5,085 nt of DNA from Flavobacteriales bacterium UBA2798 (GTDB lineage Bacteria > Bacteroidota > Bacteroidia > Flavobacteriales_D > UBA2798), in NCBI GenBank assembly GCA_002351955.1, contig DEHO01000066.1, positions 1 to 5,085 on the forward strand, written 5' to 3'. Under the pieces are notes generated by a model, which saw only the letters and a program-made list of their open reading frames with translations, searched no databases and was not told the origin of the DNA. Numbering within the stretch: the stretch's first letter is position 1; each line of letters begins with the position of its first letter. Positions 1-5,034 of this stretch are shown here, piece by piece. The translations under genes were made by a program, and so were the position numbers.

Positions 1-20
1 CCGCCTGACGCAAAACCCGT
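1..20. other. Outer arm of a possible attC-like site, truncated by the window edge
   Basis: Read on the minus strand, this stretch continues from the cassette-end repeat as ACGGGTTTTGCGTCAGGCGG. From memory, this is the kind of sequence that follows TGCTGCCAAC at the ends of gene cassettes in Bacteroidota genomes. No coding sequence is visible. The assignment rests on recollection and on adjacency to the repeat, because the partner arm is not in the window. Confidence 0.35.
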
Positions 21-35
21 GTTGGCAGCAGTTAT
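21..35. repeat. Left cassette-end inverted repeat (recombination half-site)
   Basis: GTTGGCAGCAGTTAT is the inverted partner, 14 of 15 bases, of ATAATTGCTGCCAAC at 1696-1710. It contains the TAA stop of the 363-residue gene, so the gene runs right up to the site. The flanking bases (CAAAACCCGT to the left here, TTATTTATAA to the right of the other copy) do not match. This argues against a target-site duplication and for site-specific recombination. The rest of this site, if it is a hairpin-type attC-like element, would lie outside the window to the left. Confidence 0.6.
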
Positions 36-1123
36 TTTTTCAGTATTTCAAAGTCTTCAAGTTCGTTTATAGTTAGTATTTTTTTACTTTCTCTTGCTTT
101 ACCTTTAATTTTTATTGGCCATTCGTTTTTGTGTGCTTCTATCGCTTCAATATATTCTTCACTTCTCAAAATGATTTTTATTGTTTCCTTATTATTTCCA
201 ATTTCTGCGTCAATCAAAACTTCATTCTTTTTAGAGTGTTTAGGTGCAGGTGAAGATAACCGCTTAATGTAACCAACTGCTTCAAGTGGAACAACGTCTA
301 GCAAAAGATTTTTCAAGTCTTTTAAATACGAATTAAAAAATTTCATTTTAGGCTGAACCCGGTTCGTTTCAACTTTTCTAAATGCAGAATTTGAAGAAAG
401 TTGGTATTCAATGTTATTAATGTTTGTCTTAGCGTAAATATCTTTTAACGAATGAAAAAGTTCAAAGTTTATAAATTCTTTATGGTCTTGAATGTAATTT
501 TCATTAAGTTTTATTTTACTTTTTGTTTCAAATATTTCTTTGTTTATATATTCTATAACGTCAAATAGTTTATTGTTAATTTCAGTGGTTTCAAGGACAC
601 TTATAGCTGAATATATTTTATCATTTGGTATTTCAATTTTTGTTATGTAGCTGCCTTTTTCTGTTTGCAGTGAACGACATCTATTTAAATAGCTTTCTAC
701 TTCAAACTTTGCATCTCCGAATATTGGTTTTGAAGTTGAAACAAAAGTTACAGCTTGAGAAAGAACCTTTTTAAATCCTTCTAAAGAATCTATGTGTTTT
801 TGAAAGGAAATTGTTCCGTCTTTGTTTTCAGAATCAAACACTCTATATCTAAGAATAGAATGCTCTTTGCTAAATAATATTTTTAAATCATCAACATTTG
901 AGTCATAAGGCAACATTTCACTTAAATCACTAATAAGTCGTCTAATGTAGTTGTCAAAACTTTCTTTGTTTCCGTTTTCTTTGGGAATCTCTAGAAGGAA
1001 ATCTTGGGGAAAGTCTAATTCATTTGGTGGTTTTAAGTAAAAAAACAAGTTTCCTTCACGACTGATTTTCCAATTGCGTGAAAGAAAGTAATTCTTGATA
1101 TATGTTTCGTTGTATTTTTCCAT
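32..1123 (-). CDS. Uncharacterised 363-residue protein, second gene of the cassette
   Basis: I do not recognise a characterised homologue and assign no function. The protein is soluble and charged, with no signal peptide or membrane segment. The N-terminal half (about 1-160) is mixed alpha/beta and ends in a conserved-looking QTEKGSYITKIEIP stretch (153-166). The middle (about 170-280) is helical and rich in Lys, Glu and Asn. The C-terminal 80 residues (GYIKRL at 284, then alternating beta segments, EEYIEAIEAH at 322-331, IKIKGKAR at 337-344, DFEIL at 357-361) look like a small beta-rich module. From memory, I have seen that pattern in uncharacterised proteins of several phyla. The ATG shares one base with the TAA of the upstream DUF4365 gene (TAATG), so the two are probably translationally coupled and may form a complex. 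The TAA stop lies inside the cassette-end inverted repeat. Base composition is clearly more AT-rich than the recombinase and glycosyltransferase genes, which fits horizontal acquisition. Confidence 0.85.
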   Translation of the reverse strand: MEKYNETYIKNYFLSRNWKISREGNLFFYLKPPNELDFPQDFLLEIPKENGNKESFDNYIRRLISDLSEMLPYDSNVDDLKILFSKEHSILRYRVFDSENKDGTISFQKHIDSLEGFKKVLSQAVTFVSTSKPIFGDAKFEVESYLNRCRSLQTEKGSYITKIEIPNDKIYSAISVLETTEINNKLFDVIEYINKEIFETKSKIKLNENYIQDHKEFINFELFHSLKDIYAKTNINNIEYQLSSNSAFRKVETNRVQPKMKFFNSYLKDLKNLLLDVVPLEAVGYIKRLSSPAPKHSKKNEVLIDAEIGNNKETIKIILRSEEYIEAIEAHKNEWPIKIKGKARESKKILTINELEDFEILKK

Positions 1124-1647
1124 TAGTCAAGAATTGAAAATTGTTCTCTGTAAAAGTCCAAAGAAATTTTATTTGTTTTAGGAATTTCTATAGTTACAGT
1201 GCTTTCATTATTTGATAAAGTTCTATCATTTGGTATTTTATACCAAAAAGCACATTTTTTTAAAATTAACTGTTCAGGCAAAAGTTCTACCCACTCATTT
1301 TTATTTTCTGGCATTATAAAAACGGCAAGAATTAGTGGAATTATAGCACCATTTTCCGCAGCTCTTTCTATTAGGTCATTGTAATTTTTAACTTCTAAGT
1401 CATATTTTATAAATGTCTTAGTATTGTCATCATAGTGTCTTACATATCTTTCAGATACAGCTTTAATTTGAATGTCAATGGCTTTTCCTGAAGTTAAATA
1501 TCTTTTACGTGTCGGGCATAGATTAGCTTTTCTAATGGTTAGGTCAGTTCCATAGTCTCTTGAAACGCTATTGAAATAACCTGCACGGTTTGCAATAGTT
1601 TCCAAATAGCTTTTTGAAAGTTCTTCCATTATTACAGTGTCTGTCAT
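1123..1647 (-). CDS. DUF4365 domain protein, PD-(D/E)xK nuclease-like
   Basis: This 174-residue protein fits the DUF4365 pattern. It has an N-terminal helix with acidic residues (E8, E9, E16), then RDYGTDLTI (30-38), then KAIDIQIKA (55-63). A YDLEVKNYNDL strand-helix segment follows (82-92), then IPLILAVFIMP (103-113) and a late CAFWYKI segment (132-138). D35 with Q60-x-K62 is the D...QxK form of the PD-(D/E)xK nuclease active site, also seen in Mrr-like enzymes. DNA cleavage is therefore plausible but is inferred from motifs. The family is, to my knowledge, largely uncharacterised and often found near defence or mobile genes. It is the first gene of a two-gene unit and its TAA overlaps the next ATG by one base. 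The upstream DNA has no Shine-Dalgarno sequence. ATG at M7 is an alternative start that keeps the whole domain. I see no promoter in the 50 bp between the gene and the repeat at 1696-1710. Confidence 0.85.
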   Translation of the reverse strand: MTDTVIMEELSKSYLETIANRAGYFNSVSRDYGTDLTIRKANLCPTRKRYLTSGKAIDIQIKAVSERYVRHYDDNTKTFIKYDLEVKNYNDLIERAAENGAIIPLILAVFIMPENKNEWVELLPEQLILKKCAFWYKIPNDRTLSNNESTVTIEIPKTNKISLDFYREQFSILD

Positions 1648-1695
1648 ACTTTACTGTCTTCTGTATTGTTAAATTGTCTTATTGCGGTGTCGTTT

Positions 1696-1710
1696 ATAAT
1701 TGCTGCCAAC
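1696..1710. repeat. Right cassette-end inverted repeat, recombinase-proximal
   Basis: ATAATTGCTGCCAAC is the inverted copy of 21-35. It lies 48 bp upstream of the DUF4365 start codon and 90 bp downstream of the recombinase stop codon. It marks the abrupt change from the AT-rich two-gene unit to the recombinase-associated sequence. On the minus strand it reads GTTGGCAGCAATTAT. It is preceded by GGTTGGGTTAT, which includes GTTGGGT, a perfect fit to the integron core-site consensus GTTRRRY. Confidence 0.6.
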
Positions 1711-1800
1711 TTATTTATAACCCAACCTTTATTAAGCATGGCTCGCTAATCCGGCGTGCTATGCTTACTTTTAATTGGATTATCCAATTTATCAAAAATT
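1711..1800. promoter_or_regulatory. Recombinase-proximal site region with two palindromic elements (candidate attI-like site)
   Basis: This non-coding stretch separates the recombinase stop codon from the cassette repeat. It contains an imperfect inverted repeat with 15-bp arms (1733-1747 and 1753-1767; outer 7 bp perfect, TAAGCAT/ATGCTTA) around a 5-base loop. It also contains a perfect palindrome with 8-bp arms (AATTGGAT at 1773-1780, ATCCAATT at 1782-1789). Neither has a following T-run on the minus strand, so neither is a convincing intrinsic terminator. The position between recombinase and cassette suggests the recombinase's own attachment site, but this is inference. Confidence 0.4.
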
Positions 1801-2904
1801 CTATAAATCATCAAATGGACTCCTGATTTTTTGAATGGATTTAACACTCACATGTGTATAGATTTCTGTGGTTTTACTGCTATTGTGGCCTAAGAGTTCC
1901 TGAATATACCTCAAATCTGTACCATTATCCAGTAAATGTGTGGCATAACTATGGCGAAGCCAATGAAGACTTACCGGCTTATTTATTTCTGCCTTTTTAA
2001 CGGCCATTTTAAGAACCTTCGCCAGGCTCTCTTCGCTGTATTGCCCTCCCTTTTGCCCCTCAAACAGGTACTTTTCTGTAGGGTAGGCTGTTGAATAATC
2101 ATTAAGTATTCGAATTATCTTTTCGGAAAGTGGCACTAATCTATCCTTTTTCCCCTTTGCAAAGCGTAAACGGATTAGCATCCTGTTAAAGTCAATATCA
2201 GATTTCTTCAGATGAAGCAATTCGCTGCGACGTAATCCACAAGAATAAATTAAACTCAACATCGCTCGATGCTTGATGTTAACAGGTGCAGACAATATCC
2301 TTTTCACCTCCTCCTTACTCAATACATTCGGCAATGGCTTGGCGCGTCGCGGGCGGAGCAAAATTTCAGGATCAATCCGGCGCTTTTCGATGCGTACAAA
2401 AAACAACTTGATCGCATTGATCACCTGGTTCTGGTACGAAGCAGAATACCCATTTCCGAGTATATAATCTACATTAAACCGCTGCACATCGTCCTCAGTG
2501 ATGTCGGAAGGATCCTTATCGGAAAAAAAGCGTAAAAAGACACGCAATGCATCGGTGTACGTGGCAATGGTATTGGCAGCATAGCGCTCTGCTCGCAAAG
2601 CCTCGGTAAATTTCAGGATTTGTTGCTCCTGATGATCTTCCAGTCGCGGTAAGGCAAATAGAGATCGCTTATTTTCTTCAGCGAAACCTTCCCACTTCAA
2701 ATAGGCGATCGACTCCAATTCGCGCACTAGAATCGCTCTGTTGCTATTGGAATGAGGCAATACCCAACACCGATTGCTCCGGCTCCATCGGCAATGCAAT
2801 CGTCGCAATTCTACATTTATTGCTTCGCTAAAGGGGAAAAACAATCCCATAAAATTCTCTCCGCCACTGCGCATGGGCCTGATCGTAATACACATCTTGT
2901 CCAT
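1801..2904 (-). CDS. Tyrosine recombinase, Xer-like, probable cassette/element integrase
   Basis: This is a complete 367-residue tyrosine site-specific recombinase that cuts and rejoins DNA through a 3'-phosphotyrosine intermediate. Three parts are visible. A short N-terminal module (about 1-60, with FPFSEAI and RWSRSNRCWVLP) resembles the extra domain on Bacteroidota Xer paralogues. A SAM-like core-binding domain spans about 92-175 (NTIATYTDALRVFLRFF). The catalytic domain spans about 190-355. All six catalytic positions are present: R225 (CGLRRSE), K250 (FAKGKKDR), H314 and R317 (LHWLRHSY), H340 (LLGH) and Y349 (TTEIYTH). It lacks the roughly 20-residue insertion typical of integron IntI enzymes, so it is a Xer-type protein rather than a true IntI. 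The length exceeds the roughly 300 residues of housekeeping XerC/XerD, mainly through the N-terminal module. M4 is an equally plausible start. The gene points towards the two-gene unit and the adjacent palindromic region, its probable substrate. Its composition is closer to the glycosyltransferase gene than to the cassette. Confidence 0.93.
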   Translation of the reverse strand: MDKMCITIRPMRSGGENFMGLFFPFSEAINVELRRLHCRWSRSNRCWVLPHSNSNRAILVRELESIAYLKWEGFAEENKRSLFALPRLEDHQEQQILKFTEALRAERYAANTIATYTDALRVFLRFFSDKDPSDITEDDVQRFNVDYILGNGYSASYQNQVINAIKLFFVRIEKRRIDPEILLRPRRAKPLPNVLSKEEVKRILSAPVNIKHRAMLSLIYSCGLRRSELLHLKKSDIDFNRMLIRLRFAKGKKDRLVPLSEKIIRILNDYSTAYPTEKYLFEGQKGGQYSEESLAKVLKMAVKKAEINKPVSLHWLRHSYATHLLDNGTDLRYIQELLGHNSSKTTEIYTHVSVKSIQKIRSPFDDL

Positions 2905-3075
2905 GCGCGCAAACTACCAAATCCAAAAATCATGTGCAGACCAAAATTCATAGGAAGATTACGGTTCGGTGAAACGAGAACGGAAACGGAGAACGAAAGA
3001 CCATCCCTACTTCCATCCATCTGTGAAATCAAAGAGGATAAAAACATCCGGGAGAATATCCAACAAGGGAGTACT

Positions 3076-3110
3076 ATTCACTTTTCACCATTCACTTTTC
3101 ACCGTTCACT
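3076..3110. repeat. 14-bp tandem repeat, about 2.5 units
   Basis: ATTCACTTTTCACC occurs twice head to tail (3076-3089 and 3090-3103), followed by a partial unit GTTCACT (3104-3110). A further GTTCACC lies after the adjacent hairpin (3144-3150) and contains the stop codon of the glycosyltransferase gene. Such TTCAC-rich arrays are, as I recall, common in Bacteroidota intergenic DNA. The rest of the spacer between the recombinase and glycosyltransferase genes (2905-3075) shows no gene or clear signal. Confidence 0.7.
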
Positions 3111-3116
3111 GGCCTG

Positions 3117-3137
3117 TCCCGACCGAAAGCGTCGGGA
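3117..3137. repeat. Stem-loop downstream of the glycosyltransferase gene
   Basis: TCCCGAC (3117-3123) pairs perfectly with GTCGGGA (3131-3137) around the 7-base loop CGAAAGC. It begins 8 bases beyond the glycosyltransferase stop codon and could slow or end its transcription. No T-run follows on the minus strand, so a classical intrinsic terminator is not supported. The stem has the same design as the hairpins at 4190-4214 and 4855-4879, with one compensatory C-G to T-A pair. It may therefore be a member of that repeat family. Confidence 0.55.
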
Positions 3138-3144
3138 TCACCGT

Positions 3145-4023
3145 TCACCCCCTTATCTCCCGATAATTCTTATAACTAATATCCCAACCAAACTGATCCA
3201 GCACAAACTGTTTAAAACGGTCCTTCATCGTTTTTTTGTTCATTGAAATATCGTGATCGAATGTCCAGTTTTTCGCAGCGATACGTTGCTGCATAATTAC
3301 AGGATGTTTACCCGTAAAGCGGCGCAATTCGCGCACATGAGCGCCGTAGTCGAAGGCATCGGCTTTAACCACATGCTGTTTCACCCAGGCATCATCGTGC
3401 CAGAGCTTGTTGAATTCCTCTTGTTTCTTCTGCATCGCCCGCGGATCTTTCACCCAACCGTAATGGTACATCCAGGCATCAACAGGAATCACATTTAATT
3501 TCTCATCCTCTCCCTTGCGGAAACCTTGTGCATCGCGGTAGGAATAAATGGAACTCCGGTTGCGTACTACACGAATTTCCTTGCGGTACCAATTGGGAGA
3601 ACTGCCTACATAATCATAAGAACCATAAAAATGGAGGTAATTCAGCAATAAACCGTCCACCTTTTCATCGTCCTTAAACCGCAGCATGGCAGCTCGTATA
3701 TTTTCGATATAGGCTTCGTGCAATACTTCATCTCCCTGTATATAGATCGCCCAATCGGCATCCTTTGCAATAGCGGCATAGGCCTTGTTCGTCTCCTCCG
3801 CCAGTACGCGTCCTCCCTCGCGCAGTGAATCGTCCCACACGGTTTCTACAATCCGTATTTTCTCTGATGCGATTCCCTTGATCAGTCCGAGTGTATCGTC
3901 TTCTGATTTTCCTACTGCTACTACTACTTCATCGCATAGTGGTAGAATGGACTGGATGGCTTCTACGATGGGATAGTCGTAGATGATGGCGTTGCGGATG
4001 AAGGTGAAGCCGGAGGTTTTCAT
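3145..4023 (-). CDS. Glycosyltransferase family 2 (GT-A fold)
   Basis: This 292-residue protein probably transfers a sugar from a nucleotide-sugar donor to a glycan or lipid acceptor at the cytoplasmic side of the membrane. The N-terminal GT-A half is clear. It has GFTFIRNAIIYDYPIVEAIQSILPLCDEVVVAVGKSEDDT in essence (5-44), covering the first strand, first helix and the acidic nucleotide-binding segment. DWAIYIQGDEVLHE follows (90-103), with D98/E99 in the metal-binding DxD position. The C-terminal half (about 120-292) is rich in aromatic and basic residues (PNWYRKEIRVVRN, DAWMYHYGW), probably acceptor binding, and has no membrane helix. The donor and acceptor cannot be told from the sequence. 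It appears to be a single-gene unit, with the recombinase following 240 bp downstream on the same strand and the next gene divergent. The stop codon lies in a repeat motif (GTTCACC), so repeat expansion may have shaped the extreme C-terminus. Confidence 0.88.
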   Translation of the reverse strand: MKTSGFTFIRNAIIYDYPIVEAIQSILPLCDEVVVAVGKSEDDTLGLIKGIASEKIRIVETVWDDSLREGGRVLAEETNKAYAAIAKDADWAIYIQGDEVLHEAYIENIRAAMLRFKDDEKVDGLLLNYLHFYGSYDYVGSSPNWYRKEIRVVRNRSSIYSYRDAQGFRKGEDEKLNVIPVDAWMYHYGWVKDPRAMQKKQEEFNKLWHDDAWVKQHVVKADAFDYGAHVRELRRFTGKHPVIMQQRIAAKNWTFDHDISMNKKTMKDRFKQFVLDQFGWDISYKNYREIRG

Positions 4024-4066
4024 TGGGTAAAGGTAATGAATGTGCCAATGGTTTAATGTGCGAATA

Positions 4067-4105
4067 TGCGAATGGATTGTGGTATGCGAGGAGATGGGTT
4101 TTCAA
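4067..4105 (+). repeat. Partial copy of the modular intergenic repeat (distal part)
   Basis: TGCGAATGGATTGTG (4067-4081) and the following GCGAGGAGATGGGTTTTCAA (4086-4105) match 4903-4917 exactly and 4921-4940 with two differences. This copy holds only the distal section of the repeat and lacks the hairpin section. Confidence 0.6.
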
Positions 4106-4151
4106 TAGGATTTTTTAGTAACGTGAGAATGATTTAATTCTTCTGCGCAAG

Positions 4152-4254
4152 AGCTGCGAAGGACAAGTGTGCGAGTGTGCTAATGTTTTAATCCTGACGC
4201 TAAAGGTCAGGATTGTTCTCCCTTTGGCCGAACAATGTGGGAATGGATTGTGCT
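4152..4254 (+). repeat. Modular intergenic repeat, copy A, with two hairpins
   Basis: This is a direct copy of 4833-4919. The 21-base block at 4152-4172 is identical to 4833-4853. A 16-base insertion (4173-4188) then interrupts it. The 66-base block 4189-4254 matches 4854-4919 with four differences. It forms two adjacent hairpins. The first has a 9-bp stem (AATCCTGAC 4190-4198, GTCAGGATT 4206-4214) with a 7-base loop. The second has a 7-bp stem (ATTGTTC 4212-4218, GAACAAT 4230-4236). They share three bases and so are mutually competing. There is no T-run, so it resembles a REP-like element more than a terminator. Confidence 0.75.
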
Positions 4255-4445
4255 TCATGGAGAGATTTGTATTCGATCGGAGATTTTTGGAATGAACGAA
4301 TGGGGTATGGGGGTTGGAATGATTTTTTTTGGGGATTTAAAGGGTTGCAATTTAGGGATTTATGACCGAACTGTAATCTGGGGGGAAAATTGGTTGGGTG
4401 CTTTGGATTGGGTTGTGTTGGTTTGGGGCTTTTAATTTCTGTGAT

Positions 4446-4793
4446 ATGAAATCGTATAATCCTTTGCAAGAGAAAAGTCTTGATTTTGCTGTTTTGGTGG
4501 TGAATGCTTCGATGTTGCTGAAGGAGAGGCGTGCGTATGAATTGAGTTCTCAATTTGTGAAAAGCGGTACTTCGATTGGCGCAAATATCTGGGAGGCACA
4601 GGGGGCTGAGAGTAGGCGTGATTTTGTACACAAGCTTAAGATCTCTTCGAAAGAATCGTTTGAAACGGTTTTCTGGATCAAAGTCATTCAGCGGGTTTAT
4701 CCGGATATTCAGTTGGATGAGTTGGTGGGCTTGCTGGATGAGATTCAGAGGATTCTTTCTGCGGCGATTAAGACTTCGAAAAACAGGATGTAG
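4446..4793 (+). CDS. Four-helix bundle protein (23S rRNA intervening-sequence protein family)
   Basis: This 115-residue all-helical protein matches the S23-rRNA-IVP/four-helix-bundle family. Typical features are an N-terminal NPLQEKSLDFAVLVV helix and LLKERRAYELSSQFVKSGTSIGANIWEAQ (24-52 region), where the family's conserved S-x-x-I-x-x-N-x-x-E signature sits. Next is the ESRRDFVHKLKISSKESFET helix, then a C-terminal helix around LDELVGLLDEIQRIL. The molecular role of the family is unclear. Members were first noted in sequences inserted into 23S rRNA genes, but this copy is stand-alone and no rRNA is visible. I chose ATG at 4446 (MKSYNPL) because the upstream in-frame GTG at 4398 would add 16 residues that do not fit the family and derive from GT-rich leader DNA. 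No Shine-Dalgarno sequence is present. The gene is bracketed by direct copies of a hairpin repeat, which suggests they spread or were inserted together. Confidence 0.92.
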   Translation: MKSYNPLQEKSLDFAVLVVNASMLLKERRAYELSSQFVKSGTSIGANIWEAQGAESRRDFVHKLKISSKESFETVFWIKVIQRVYPDIQLDELVGLLDEIQRILSAAIKTSKNRM

Positions 4794-4832
4794 CATACGG
4801 AATGTGCGAGTGTTTTAATCCATCTACGCTAA

Positions 4833-4940
4833 AGCTGCGAAGGACAAGTGTGCTAATCCTGACGCTAAAGGTCAGGATTGTTCTCCCTTCAGTCGAACAA
4901 TGTGCGAATGGATTGTGCTCGCGAGAAGATGGGGTTTCAA
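4833..4940 (+). repeat. Modular intergenic repeat, copy B, most complete
   Basis: This copy carries all modules in order: AGCTGCGAAGGACAAGTGTGC (4833-4853, cut at 20 in the identical copy A block), the hairpin block (4854-4919), and the distal GCGAGAAGATGGGGTTTCAA block (4921-4940). Its hairpins are at 4855-4863/4871-4879 and 4877-4883/4895-4901. The copy starts 40 bases after the four-helix-bundle stop codon, while copy A ends about 190 bases before that gene. Confidence 0.75.
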
Positions 4941-5006
4941 AAGTGAAAGATTTTTGAACTTGATTAAGACACGAATCTCATCGCAGGCAGTATCCATTCG
5001 CACATT
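4899..5006. repeat. Perfect 15-bp inverted repeat
   Basis: AATGTGCGAATGGAT (4899-4913) is exactly repeated in reverse complement at 4992-5006 (ATCCATTCGCACATT), 78 bases apart. The same core occurs with small changes at 4055-4075 and 4235-4249. It appears to be a further module of the intergenic repeat family in the opposite orientation. No gene is visible from 4794 to the window end. Confidence 0.65.
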
Positions 5007-5007
5007 T

Positions 5008-5034
5008 GTCCTCCGGAACGAAGTGAAGGAGGAC
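5008..5034. repeat. Stem-loop GTCCTCC/GGAGGAC
   Basis: GTCCTCC (5008-5014) pairs perfectly with GGAGGAC (5028-5034) around a 13-base loop. It directly follows the inverted AATGTGCGAATGG module, just as GAAGGACAAGTGTGC joins such modules in copies A and B. It therefore looks like a REP-like unit rather than a terminator. No T-run follows. Confidence 0.55.

Larger units (their letters stand above)
4024..4445. other. Repeat-rich divergent intergenic region
   Basis: This 422-bp gap lies between the divergent glycosyltransferase and four-helix-bundle genes. Its first half is made of repeat modules: AATGTGCGAATATGCGAATGG around 4055-4074, a partial copy at 4067-4105, and a fuller copy at 4152-4254. 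Its second half (about 4290-4430) has a marked strand asymmetry, rich in G and T and poor in C, with nine runs of three or more G before the plus-strand start codon. Open frames here, including a proline-rich antisense one, look like artefacts of this composition. I see no convincing promoter. Confidence 0.6.

Noticed and set aside
21..1710. The two-gene unit as a DDE transposon with terminal inverted repeats
   Set aside because: Neither gene encodes a transposase, and the bases flanking the repeats show no target-site duplication. Site-specific recombination by the adjacent recombinase fits better.
1773..1789. AATTGGAT/ATCCAATT palindrome as an intrinsic terminator of the recombinase gene
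   Set aside because: The stem is AT-rich with almost no loop and no T-run follows on the minus strand.
1801..2904. True integron integrase (IntI)
   Set aside because: The catalytic domain passes from the CGLRRSE and FAKGKKDR motifs to the HxxR motif without the extra IntI segment, and the protein carries a Bacteroidota-type N-terminal module instead.
2817..3047. 76-residue minus-strand frame upstream of and overlapping the recombinase start
   Set aside because: It is out of frame with the recombinase and overlaps its conserved N-terminal module. It has no recognisable features.
2752..3246. 164-residue plus-strand frame over the recombinase start and the following spacer
   Set aside because: It overlaps the recombinase N-terminus and the glycosyltransferase C-terminus, is low-complexity where it crosses the TTCAC repeats, and has no domain.
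4028..4035. TACCTTTA on the minus strand as a Bacteroidota -7 promoter box (TAnnTTTG) for the glycosyltransferase gene
   Set aside because: It lies only a few bases before the start codon, and no -33 TTTG box is at the right spacing.
4302..4428. G-quadruplex in the leader of the four-helix-bundle gene
   Set aside because: G-runs are numerous, but most spacers exceed seven bases, so a canonical quadruplex is not supported.
4446..4793. A 23S rRNA gene fragment hosting the four-helix-bundle gene
   Set aside because: The flanks are repeat modules, not recognisable rRNA sequence.
4200..4796. 198-residue open frame on the minus strand across the four-helix-bundle gene
   Set aside because: It is antisense to a well-supported gene and to GT-rich leader DNA. 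The protein is rich in Pro, Asn, Arg and His as expected from that bias, with no recognisable domain.
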